The notes below the pieces were generated by a model. That model was not told the origin of the DNA and did not search any database. It saw only the letters and a program-made list of their open reading frames with translations. The position numbers were made by a program, and so were the translations under genes. A stretch of DNA of 64,000 nucleotides. Origin: Callaeas wilsoni. Lineage: Eukaryota > Chordata > Aves > Passeriformes > Callaeidae. Within the stretch, counting starts at the first letter, position 1; the number at the start of each line of letters is the position of its first letter. Shown here one piece after another: positions 14,373 to 26,700 of the stretch. Location of the stretch: NCBI GenBank assembly GCA_013398955.1, contig VWPU01003071.1, positions 84,444 to 148,443 on the forward strand. The letters are read 5' to 3'.

Positions 14373-17300
14373 TCCTTAACACAATAATAGATGCAGCTGG
14401 AAGAATATTCAGGGTTACCAGTGTTCCTACTCTTTTCACTTTTCCACATGCCTCGATTTGTGGCCACTATATTAGCCAGGATGGTAAGCCAATCCCTTAG
14501 TCTGACTGGTAGTCTTTTTTCTATTGTCATATTGAGATGCATGGCACCTCACTTCCAGATTAATTCAGATACATCTCAACTACAGATCCAGAATAGCAGT
14601 TTATCTGGATTTCAGAAGAAACACTGTTTACCACAACCAACAGCTTTTCAAGGAGAAGGTATCATGAATTTGAATACCATCTCTACAAAAACAGGCATGT
14701 AACAGATGAAGAGATTTTAAAAGAAGAGGAATATCTTGTAATTCTTTCACTGCAGTTTCCTCTAGGCAATTGACAACCAGATTTTCTGTTGCTAAATATC
14801 AGTAGAGCTTCTGTCATTTCACTGCAGCTCCCCAGGAACACCCAGCAAAGAATCTTAGAAACTAAATACCAGCGCTCTCTGTCCTTGTTAATTAGATAAT
14901 TCTTGAGACTGTTCCTGGAAATGGGAATGTGATGGTCTATGCTGTTGTTACAATGGTCCTACCAAACAGCACCATACAAAACCTCATAGAGCACAATTCT
15001 AAACCAAAGATATTCCAGGGACCCTTACCAGGCTAGTTTGCACATGGACATGATAGTTTGAGATCATGGGAGAAGACAGGACTTTTCCATCAAAGAAAAG
15101 ACTGACGGGAGGGAGGAGGAGGGAAACGGATGTGGGAAGGAGATGGTTAATATTCTTTCATGCCATGAATCTATACCCAGATTTCATTATACTGTTGCAA
15201 TTTCTATCCCACAGATTCTTCTCTTAGCTTCCTGCCTTAGTATCCTGGCAAGCCCTGTTGCTCAAACACTTTGGTCTTTCTCTCCAACTGGTTTAAGGGC
15301 AGAAGCCCTTCCCACACGTAACGCTCCTCTTGAAATCCTCCTCTTTTCCACATTACTTCACCATCTGCAGCCTCTGCAGTGGAGAAGCAGCTATGGGTAT
15401 ATGACACAAGATCCATTTTTTTCATTATTGTTACCTGTGCAAATACTAGAAAAGCTGGCAAATTTCAGGAATATTCCAGTCTTTATATATATTTTTATAT
15501 ATAGTACTTTCATGAAGTGCTGAGAAGCCATGTTTCTAGGATGAATATCTATTCCACTAACTAACTTTTAAATTTCCTCCTGCCCCTTGCACTTGAGGTA
15601 GCATGTATAGAGCTCTACAGTAACCTGTATAGATGTATGCAGCCTACTCCCCTACCCAAATGAGTGTATGTCTGTCTTGCCCTCGTCTGTAACTTACAAA
15701 GTGGAAAAAGTTTCAACTGAGACTATGTGCTGCATAACACACGTGCTGTGTGTCCAGAGCTTGTGTAGCCAGGGAAGGGCTGGATGTACAGCTCCCACCA
15801 CCTTCAGGAGACAGCTGCGAACAGTAAGTCACTGGTATGCAGTAAAAAGACAAGAGATCACCAGTCTCAGCACTCTGAAGTGCATTTCCTCCTGTTAGAG
15901 ATGAGCATTATGGGATCTAATGATTCAAAGGGGCTGTCTAGTATCCCTGCCACCCTCCACAATCCTCTAGAAAGCCCATTCATGGAATATGTGACTCCTT
16001 CAAGGCCAGTGAGAAGCTAGGGGTGAGTGAAGGTGTGTTTCTCTGATTTACGTTCTCCAGTGGTTTTGGTGACAGATTTGACCCAACTGAAATCCTGACT
16101 GTGATGAAGACGGAAGTCTTAATGCTGTTAATATTTCTGTTGGCTACTTTGCAATGAAACAATAACGTAGGTATTTCCATAAATAGAAGAAAGGGCAGCA
16201 AGACGGGTTCAGTTCAAGCTAATCAAGTAACTTCAGGAATAACATCACACACCACGAACTCAACACTAAACAGCTGAAGTAAAGAAGTACGTATGGTCTC
16301 CAGATAGAAACTGAGACAAAAACCATCCCAATAAAACTTTATTTCTTGTTAAAAAAATAATCAGCTTAAATTCTGTGTGAAGATGCCACAGTTTTTTATC
16401 TCATTAGAGGATGCTAGAAATCTTTCCCGTATTTCTGACAGTCATCTCCATGCCTATTCAAGCCGCTTGGACATTGACTCAAAACCAGCCCAGCTGAGAG
16501 TCTTTCCAGCTCTCCTGTTCTCTCCTCTTAGGAAACTCCATCCAATTAACATAACTCAGTTTAAGAGCATATGAGGCCACTATGAGCATTGAACTTTTTG
16601 AAATTCTTACATGATTTAGTCTGGCATTTACTTGTTCATAATGAAAGGCCCTTTTACACAGCACTTGAATACAAATATTCTAGCTAAGTCATGCAGAAAA
16701 TCTACACTTTTTGAGGTAGCTCATAAATAGTATGAATTACTGGCTCACTCCTAAATGATACCAATATAGGCACTTGTACAAGTGACACTTTTACAAGTAG
16801 AAGTGGTTTATCCTCTTCCAACATATGCCAATATATACAAATAATGTAATCTCATCTGTAGGCAAGGCCTCACTCCACCTGTTTGTTCCAGTACCACGAA
16901 CAACCTGCTCTGAGCAAATCCATTCCCCCCGCTATTCCCTGCAGAACAGAAGAGCACCAAGACCTGTCAAAGGCTAGGGGTCCATATCTAAAACAGAGTC
17001 CAGGGACTCCCATCAAGATAGCAAGACAGCCCCACAAAGCCTCTTCCTAACCTTGCGAGAAGGGAATCCAAGGGAATTATTTTTCTGTCAGAGGTACTGC
17101 TTTGCACATATATAGAAGTATACACTGGGATTATGTTGTTTATTTGTTTTCTCTCCCCTGTTTCAGAGCTGAAGGATACACTTCAGTCAATCTCTTCCTA
17201 CTCCAGAGACAGCCTGACCAATCTCAGGGCAGTCTTTACACCCTTTTCCGCATCTTGTATTATCAAATAGAAAGGAGACCCCTATGTTGATGCAGTTTTT

Positions 17301-20300
17301 CAGATGGAAAAAAAAAGATTATATTTACCACCTCAAGAGTCGAATAAATAATTTTTCTGTCAGTTTGGTTATATTAAGTAGAAATGCTGAAATGGAACTG
17401 ATTCAAATAGAATTGACCACATTATGTCAGATTTCAAAATCTGTTAGCTCTGCTGAAAGAATAAGAACATTTATATTTACCTTTGGAGGTTTTACTTATT
17501 TTGCGAATTAAACAACAGTTGGGAAATATAATTTCAAAGGAAGTGACATTTGTTGTTAAGGGGATTTTTAAAGCGCATTCCTGCAACAAACGGAAATTTA
17601 AAGTCAACATTTTCTTCCTGGCAAAACAGCCCTGGATAAAGATGAATAAAACCTGAGATAAAAATAAAATTGAGATATAAATGGAAAAAAATAATAACAT
17701 TTCCTCTCAAAGAGCCTAAAGACTCCCAAATCAGAAGTAGTCAGTATGTAAATAAAGACTTAGATAGGAGGGCCAAATATCTACTCTGTTCTGGGAAAGA
17801 ACTGTAAATCTCTCTTAGCCAAAGACTTGATGCCAGGAAAAAGCATTGTCAGTGGTGAAACTGAGGACTGAGAAAAGACATAAAAAATTGCTTTAAGTGG
17901 GGACTGGGTCTTTTCAAAACACACTCCTAAAGCAAAACAACTCACCTCCATATCAGCTGGATGACTCCTGAAACGATTGAACATCTCCTTTCTTTTGAGA
18001 GCAACATGGTTTTTATTTTGTGGTTTTGAATATATTTTTTAAATTAAAAAAATAAAATGTTGAGAGATTCTGGCACTATGTCATTCTATCATATTAACTT
18101 TACTATAAAGTTAATGTGAAGAGACTATAAAACCACAGAACTATGTTGAACATTAAGACAGGTCAGGGAAACTATAATTTTGAAAGAAGAAGCCCCTTCA
18201 GTAAACAAAACAATTTAAACAGGAAAATGTTCCCCCACTCCCCCACTGTCTTGGAGTACCCTGTGATAAATGACATTCAGTAGATCCAAACCCTTTTTTT
18301 CCACCTGTGGAGGAAGTGTTTTAGGGTAGCATGACATAGCCCTCTGAACAATATTATAAATATAAAGAACTTCCTCATTGCACCACAATTTTTGCAGCAG
18401 TGCACCACTTTTCTTCTTGTACATGTCAAGATTTTCATCCTTCTTACCTCTTCCCAGCACCTCCCAAGTATTTAAGAAACAGAAACCTACTGGTGGCTGG
18501 TCCACCCCCCCACAGCTCACAGCATCAGGGGGCAATTACAGACTACCCACCTGAATCACAAGGGTTTGCACAAGGCGGTCTGAGGGTTTCCAGATGATGA
18601 TTATGGACACAGAGAAAAGCTTGAGAAACACTTAGGAGGAAGTTTAAGAATTAACCCCATTAGAGTGCCTTCTTAGCAAGGTGATAAAATGGAGAGTGAT
18701 ATGCACCATTTCAAACAAAACGACTCCCACTCCCAGTCTGATATCTGCAATCATATCCAAGTTGCTTATCTGTATTAGAGAGCCTGGGCTTTATCTTCCA
18801 AAAGCTTTCTGGGCACAGCAGCAGACATTTAGGTACCTTTTCATTAAAGTAGCAAAGGTCTATTAGCATATCTGTCCTACTGAGATTTTTTTTTTCCAGA
18901 GAAAAATTACATCCCATATCTCTGAACTGTCATCCAGCCTTAGAAAAAGAGCCCCCTGCATGTGTCCTACAGAGTTTTCTAAGGGAATAACTCAGAGAAG
19001 GGAGGTCAAGCCATCATTTCAGCAGACGATCAATTCAGTAGCATAATTATTTCCAGACAAAGCATACAGTTCATATTCATGTCAGACAAAATCATTTTCA
19101 GTATTACAAAGCTCCTCCTAAGATTAGTAGTCCCACTGTATGGGATGAGGTACAGAACAAGCAACTCAGGAAGAGCACAGCAAAAATGGGGTACCTGTAA
19201 GGTGCAAGAAGCAGGGAACTGAAAATAAAGAGGGCATTTTTATTTCTGCCATCTAGGAACTAAATCTAAGTTACATCTATTAATGAAGTATGTGATTTTG
19301 AAATGTCATATTATTGGGGCTATACTCACTAAAACAGAAAGCAAGAAGATACTAATGAGAGAGGTCACCTGCCTACACAAACAGGAATTCTGCCTGGTTT
19401 GGCCCAGTACTATTAATGAAATCAAGACAGGAAAGACTGGAATGGCATATGGCTGACAGATGCAAGCATGTAATTTGATGGTGCTGTGGAAAGAATGACT
19501 CAGTACATCATTATCAATTTAGTATTTTTCAATTTCTTAGGAGAAAAAGACCTCACTTCTGGTTCAGCCATTTAGAAGTTACCCTTTCCATGAAGGCAGT
19601 ATGTGTGGGGTACTTTCCAAATGTAACCTTTATCATAAGTTATACCACAATACAAGGGATGGTTAGAAAGGACTTTATGAGGTGGCATAGTGTGTGCTCA
19701 GGTTCAGCTTCGGTCTTGTAATTTCTGATTAATGTTTGTCGGATCTGTTCTTAAGGACCTTCTCAGCTTTGAAGTCTAAGAATATATCTCATTACCTTTA
19801 CTTTTAGGTTGTTGCTCTGTTTGAGTTAGGGTTTTTTTGCCTAGCACCCGATCTCTAGCTCTGTTGCTGCAATTAAAGCTCACTGAGCAAAATGCTCCAT
19901 GAACTCACAGGTTTTTGCTTTATTTTTGAAGTGTTGAGATCATATTATTCCTTCATGCTATGCAAAAACCAAATCAAACCAACAAAACAAGAAAACAACC
20001 TTTCATACAAAGAATCCAACTCGATATGTCCTTCAGTTTTGAAGCTGTAACATTGATAACCACATCCAGAGAGCAGCTTATCTGGAGATAATAAATTTTT
20101 TGTCCAACCCAGGTTCTTAAAGACCACATTTCCCTAGCTGATTCACAAGAATTTCATGTGAAGAAATGTCAAAAGAACTGTTTCCTTTTAGGGCATCATC
20201 ATGCTGTCCAGGCAGAAGTCTTAAGTTCACAGATAAATACTTAATGCTCTAAGTTAACTGCAGGCTATGGGAGATGGATAATAGACCTTTCAAATTATAT

Positions 20301-22340
20301 TTTGGTATTAAAAATTGTAGGCAGTGACCCTGTACGCCTGCTTGCTCCATCTTTGTTTTACAGTATGCATCTCTTGGAGGGAAGTCCAGAAAGATTATGG
20401 GATGGTGGTATATGACTAAACAAGTCCACCTCAGTTTTTTGCCAATATATTTTTGTTGAGTCCAGTCTAGTCTACTCTTTCACATCAGTAAGGCTGGTAC
20501 TTGACTTTCACTTGGCATTGCAAAGTGAGCAGCAGCTTGAATTCTGAGTCATCTGGCAAGAATACTCTCTCCAAAACAGTAACCTCAAAGTTTTATCCTC
20601 TCTACTTTTCCTGTCTATTTTTCCATCCTTTTAAACATAGATGGCTATAGAAGAGTGAAAAAAGTATTCTTTTCAGAAGTGAATATACTGCATACATTTT
20701 GTTTTCAGAAGAGTATGAACTGTACCCTACATTAACAGTTTAGATATCAATAAAAGGTATAGGTGTTCTTGCCTGGTGTACCCTGGAGGATTAAATTACA
20801 AAAAGCTAAAAACAAAGGGAAATGGGATTTGATACCTGCAGCCCAGATCCAGTCTTAGTTTGCTTAAATTTCAATTACTTTAATTGATTATTTTCCAAAG
20901 ACAGATTTATCACAATTAGCTGCAAGTGCTTGCTTCACTGGTAGCTAATATACACACCTAGCAATTAGAAGAAGAGCACTCTACTAGATGTTAATCACTT
21001 GGCAGTTTTTTTCACTTCTCCAAAATGTAGTTTTTAACCAGATACTCAGCTGTGTTTAGACCAAGCATTTGGCGCATCCATCCAGAAGCTCACCTGTAGG
21101 TAGCCAAGAGGTGACTGCAAGATCTCTCTGTAATTGGAAATATCTAAAGGCAGAGTTGTAAGCTCTGTACCCTTCACATCCCCGAGAGAAGCAGCTGAGT
21201 CCCTGTGCATTGTTCTACAGTGCAGTGAAATTCAAACAAAATCAAAGGGACACATCCAAGGATTCTCTTTACTCTTAGCTGAACCTTTCCTAATGCAAGC
21301 AACCCACGCGCATGTGCACATGCACTAGCTCAAATATCCATGCCTCTAAGGCAATTTACCAATCCATGCTTTTACTGCGCCCCACACCTGTTTTTAATCT
21401 GATTTCAGAAACACAGCTTCTGTGCCATAATCTCCTGTGCAACTACAGAATCCCATGTTACTGTGTGTTAACCCCAGTGATGAGAGACTGTTTCATCAGC
21501 AAGCAACCAGCCCTTTTCAGCCCTGGTATACAGCTGTGTGACCTGTAATGAACTTCCCCTGTATGACTCACAGGCTTGATTTCCAGCTCCCCACACCCTC
21601 CCTACTCTCACCCTCCCTCCCCTTCCCTCCTCTGCCCTCCTCCCCAACATTAACAAGCTGCCCCAGAGGGAAAAAGTGTTGAGAGGAAGAAGTGGCGATA
21701 TTTCTGCCTCACTGAATTCTGCACATGCCCCAACTCAAAAGCATTGATGGAGAAGGAGAGAGGTCTGGAAAGCGCTCTGGCACTGTCCTTGTGCACTGGT
21801 TTAGACTGTGGAGGTTTGGGCCAGGCATTGCTCTTGTAAGCTGTTACGCTCCCCATGCTGAAGCACAATTATTTTCTGACCACCGCTCACATTTTGGCAG
21901 CTACAGAAAGAGGCTCTGACTGGAGTCTGAATTGGAGGAACAGCCTTGAAGGAATTTACTTGTTTTGCCTTCCATGCAGCAAATCAGATTAACTCTAGCT
22001 TAAGTCCGATGATTTACATTAACATGTCATTTGTCTACATACCATTAAAAAAATGTTCCTCAGGTTAGAAAAGGGCCATGTTTGGGGTCACTAGTTTCAA
22101 AGCCTGGAAATGAATCAGCAGTTCTGAAATTACACAGACAAACCAAGCACTGCAGCAAAATCTGGCCTGGGACAGCTCTCCTGCTTGCCTCTTCTATTAA
22201 ACACCATATAAGCTAAGGCTCTTTTTTAAAATAATCATTAAGTATTTCAGTAGAAAAGAAGTGAACCTGCCTTTAGGCTTAGGTTTGCAAAAATCTGATA
22301 ATACAAGGTTATGCCAAACAGAATGGCTGTGAGCAAACCA
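14373..22340. other. Intergenic, no gene recognised
   Basis: No protein, tRNA or clear repeat is seen. Items of structure are a 10-base-arm hairpin at 18093-18115, TA-rich sequence near 15485-15510, and a pyrimidine-rich tract (CCCTCCC type) at about 21590-21650. The longest frame, 126 codons at 15143, looks like chance. Confidence 0.7.
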
Positions 22341-22775
22341 GGGAAGGGAAGGGAAGGGAAGGGAAGGGAAGGGAAGGGAAGGGAAGGGAAGGGAAGGGAA
22401 GGGAAGGGAAGGGAAGGGAAGGGAAGGGAAGGGAAGGGAAGGGAAGGGAAGGGAAGGGAAGGGAAGGGAAGGGAAGGGAAGGGAAGGGAAGGGAAGGGAA
22501 GGGAAGGGAAGGGAAGGGAAGGGAAGGGAAGGGAAGGGAAGGGAAGGGAAGGGAAGGGAAGGGAAGGGAAGGGAAGGGAAGGGAAGGGAAGGGAAGGGAA
22601 GGGAAGGGAAGGGAAGGGAAGGGAAGGGAAGGGAAGGGAAGGGAAGGGAAGGGAAGGGAAGGGAAGGGAAGGGAAGGGAAGGGAAGGGAAGGGAAGGGAA
22701 GGGAAGGGAAGGGAAGGGAAGGGAAGGGAAGGGAAGGGAAGGGAAGGGAAGGGAAGGGAAGGGAAGGGAAGGGAA
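22341..22775 (+). repeat. Perfect (GGGAA)87 microsatellite array
   Basis: The array runs for 435 bases with no interruption that I can see: 87 identical copies of GGGAA, followed by GGGGC. All plus-strand and minus-strand frames are open because the unit contains no stop; the resulting long KGREG or PFPSL frames are artefacts. The purine-only strand can form triplex or G-rich structures. Confidence 0.97.
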
Positions 22776-23483
22776 GGGGCTGTATCACAAGACAACTAAA
22801 ATGGGAGTGAAGCACTGTGCCTTTATCCTAAATTTACAGAACACCTCTGTGAGAGATCTGGCTGATTTAGTCAGAAAGGCTGTTCCTGAGCCATCTCCTT
22901 GGATGAGCTAGCCCTCTACTTTGCTTGGTTCCAGATAATGACAATATCCCAATCAGAGGTGTTGACAGGAGACAAATCCCATGCCAGGCCTGTAAAAAGG
23001 GCTACCAGTACTTAAACAGATATCTCTGTCAGCACTTCTTTGAGGAAAATAGTCTCTCTAGAGAGCCATAAAGGGCTCGCTTTGCCCCAGCTTTTACATA
23101 TCCTGTATCTAGGTCTCTACACTTCACATAGGAAGCTGCATCCTTCATTTCTTTGGTGACCTAGAGCCTTGCCAGAAACTACTCCCTGGCTAGGAGACAG
23201 CAGTCATCCTGGCAATATGTGACTCTTCCACTCCTGCCAATATGTGACTCTTCCACTCCTGCCAGTTGCAGTGTGCTATCCAGAGACATGGGTGGAGAAC
23301 AGCAAAACCAAGTTCCAAATCATCAGCCCTATTCAACCACCTAACTGAGATTGCTCAGGCAAGCAGGTATTGCTCAGTGCAGAGGCAACCCTTGCAGCTG
23401 AAGGACTGGATTCACATCTGTATCCCGTTGCATCACAAAGCTTTGTCTTGCTCTCTTAAATAATAATTTTTATACATATTATA
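22776..23483. other. Short intergenic stretch between GGGAA array and CR1
   Basis: Apart from the 25-base tandem duplication, nothing is recognised here. Confidence 0.7.
23213..23262 (+). repeat. 25-base tandem duplication
   Basis: Two exact copies of a 25-base unit beginning CAATATGTGACTCTTCC lie head to tail. No function is apparent; it looks like a recent slippage or replication duplication. Confidence 0.9.
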
Positions 23484-23762
23484 TCTCTTCTCCAAACTAA
23501 CAAGCAATAGGACAAGATGAAATTGCCTCAAGTTGTGCCAGGGGGAGTTTAAATTGGGTATTATGAAAAATTTCTTCACCAAAAGGGTTGTCAAGCACTG
23601 GAACAGGCTGTCCAGGGTAGTAGTTGAGTCACCATCCCTGGAGGTGTTTAAAGGAGGTTGTTCTTAGGGATACGGCTTAGTGGTAGACTTGGCAGTGATG
23701 AGTTAATGGTTCGACTTGATAGGCTTAGAGGCTTTTTCCAACCCAAACAATTTTATAATTCC
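23484..23762 (+). repeat. CR1 LINE 3' end, 5'-truncated
   Basis: It aligns by eye to the same CR1 3' consensus as the copy at 7.5 kb: AACAAGCAATAGGACAAG, CCTCAAGTTGTGCCAGG, CACTGGAACAGGCTGTCCAG, TGGTAGACTTGGCAGTGATG and a TTTTTCCAACCC end. It is diverged and truncated to about 280 bases. A 25-base tandem duplication lies some 220 bases upstream. Confidence 0.85.
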
Positions 23763-26700
23763 CTCTTTAAATGTGGGGAGGGAGGAGAAGGCAAGATGGT
23801 TTAAGAATTCCCCTTTAAATTGCAAGTTGGCTTTGGCCATGAACAATTCACATTAACCCAGAAATAATCTGATTCACATCCAGACAAAGCCTTGCTGATA
23901 ACTTTTCCCAACTCTTTATTGCCCAGCAAACAATCCAGAAATGAGTACTTTCTAACTGAAGTAATGCAGCCATTCCTCTTGTCCTGCAAGCAGATATTCC
24001 CTGAGACACTGCTCCATAAACAGGCAGCTATAGCAAAAGGCCAAGTAACCAGCTGAGCTGGGTCCTATCAATGAAACGCTTATAAAGCCTAAACAATCAA
24101 GTCCAAAATCCAAACATAACAAGAAAAGTGGTCTCCAAATTCGTAATACTCCACAGGATATCAAAAGGCTGCTAGATAATAAGGTGATCATTTTTTTTTC
24201 AAACTGGTTCCAAAACATAGACTGTAAGATTTAAGCATTATTACCTTGCAATTTTCATCTAAATGATTACACAAGAATCATTATCTATAATAATAATTCA
24301 CTATAAAAATGTCTGTTTCCCCATTACCCCTCCAGCGTCTTCTTTAATGCACCAGAGGACTGCATTTCCTTCAACCAAAATTATTGAACCTACCAAAATT
24401 CGATAGGGATACAAACCCAGAACTGGACATTGACTGAATAAGATCTTAAAAGGATTTCTCTTGTAGCCCTTTGTTCGTTGAAAGAGAAGACAGAGATGCT
24501 GAGAGTTTAAATACGTAATTGCCTAAAGGCCTATGAAGGAAGCCATGCAAGTGACTTGTTTCCAAATGATTTTAGCAGGTCTTCAACCTTGCAGCTCTTA
24601 TTGAACATATGCTCAGCACGTTGTTCAGCAGTGTTCCTCATATAATTCAGTAATCTCTAAATAGGCAGCTCTCTAGAATCCAGTTCCCACTCCTTTATCA
24701 CCTGGATGGAGTTTTCAGTTATCAATTCAGCCAGTAGGTAAAGGAAACTTTACAGAGAAGCTGATGTAAGAAAATATTAGTTTGGGTGCAAAAACCCATG
24801 AATAGAAATAGAAGTCTGTTACACACTCATGTTTTCCTTCCTTTTGTGTATTGCAACTCAGTCCATGTTACCAGTTTTTCCTATTGTCCACTGCTGCCCT
24901 AATCAACGACAGTGCAAATATTGATTACTGCGGGCAAACCTAGGATAGATGACAAGCAAGCAAGAGATTTTTGCAAGCAGATTGAGAATACAGCCTCTGC
25001 TCCTCCTGCAGTCTTAAAAGTAATTTTTAGTCCTTTTGATTTAGTAAATTTTAAAACTGACAAACAATTTGTCTGAGGAATCTAAGAAAACCAAGAGCCT
25101 AAAGCATAACATTAATCCAGTCAACCATTATAGAAGTCCTTATTTACTCTTTTCTTTTTTTTAAGACAAAAACCCCCATACAACGTCTTGCGAACTAGAG
25201 AAAACTATGACCACTACAGCAGCAACACAATAGCTTATAAACAGACTATAAATAGACTGTTATTTTTAGAACACTGTGTTTCTTAATTGCCTATAAACTT
25301 ACCCAGTTGTGAGCACTTTTTGAAGACTGATGAAAGAATGCATTCTCCAAATTTCCACAGGGCAGAGAGATTGTATTGTATCTTGTGGATGGGATGCTGA
25401 CATTAACTGACAGAAGCAGGAACACAGCAAGACAGATATTTTTAAATGAGAAAGGAGAGGAAGAAGGAGCTCTATTAACTCTCCTGCCCTCACCTGGAGT
25501 TCCCTGCACCTGGCTCAGCTGTGGTTGAATTTCAAACGGTCTCTGGTGGGACCTGGATCACTATGGATTTGCATGTAAAAAGAATTGAAGCCAGATGGGA
25601 ACATCCCAGTGAGATTCCTATAATCCAGCTTTTGTCCTCGCCAGGTACAGACCCTGCTGATGATTTATGCATCATGCTGTCTCAGTCAAATAGTAAAATC
25701 CTTTTTACCTCAGGAACAGTCATTCTGAGATGAAAAGTGTCTGTGTGTCTGTATCTGTGTTCCTTCTCGTTAATAGACAGATTGAAGTGCCTGATGTCAC
25801 AATTTGAAAAACAGAAGCCAGAAATACCAGTAAAATATTGACAAGTGGAATTTGTTCACAGAAGTTTTTCAAGACTCACAGGAGAAAAAACAACCTTAAT
25901 GAACACAGATATGATTATCGAGAAAATGACTGGGTGTTATGCGTTGTTTCTTTCCATCCATGGGGTCAGTATGGTAAATAGTTCAGACTGGACCAGCAAT
26001 CTCCTGAGAGGTGCTGAGTCTTCCCAGGGAGGGAATAACCATCACTGAGTGGCCTGCGGCCTTGCCTTTGGGCACACTTCCAGTCTTGCTGCCCCTGCAA
26101 TGCTCTCTACCTGTGTTTCTGCCTCGGGTTTTCAAGTGCTTCCACAGTTTCCTTGCTGGTGAGTCTTGTTTCCAAGGCCTTCTTGCTGTCCTCTAAAGTG
26201 CCTCAGCTCTACTACAACTACCCCCTTCAATCTCTCCATTAGTGCTCCTGGCCTCCAAGAAGGCGTCCATATGGCTCATTCACCAGCACCCTTGAAAGCA
26301 TCAACTTCCCAGCAGACAAGTCCTGACAAGGATTGCCATTCCCTTTACTTAATCCTTGTTTTTCAGCAGGGGTACTCAGAGAGCATGCAAACAACCCCTC
26401 TTCTGGGGAATCTGAACACTTCTCTAAGGCCAGATTCATCTTAAGTATTTTCTTTGGTTTGATAAGGTGAGGTGAGGAGCCAGTGCTTGGTTTTTGGCCA
26501 AGGACATTTCATTAGAAAATGAGCAGCAATGCAGAACTTATCAATAGCGTAGCAAGTTTTGCACAGCTGTAAAAAGAAGTTTTATCACTATGAGTAACAG
26601 TGCCATCTGCTGACTCCCACTATAACCATATTGGGAAGATTCCATATTAGATAATTAAGCAATAAATTTTTCCAAGATCCAATATCTTTTCATAGAAAAC

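Noticed and set aside
22247..22815. Long PFPSL and KGREG frames on both strands
   Set aside because: They are translations of the stop-free GGGAA array.
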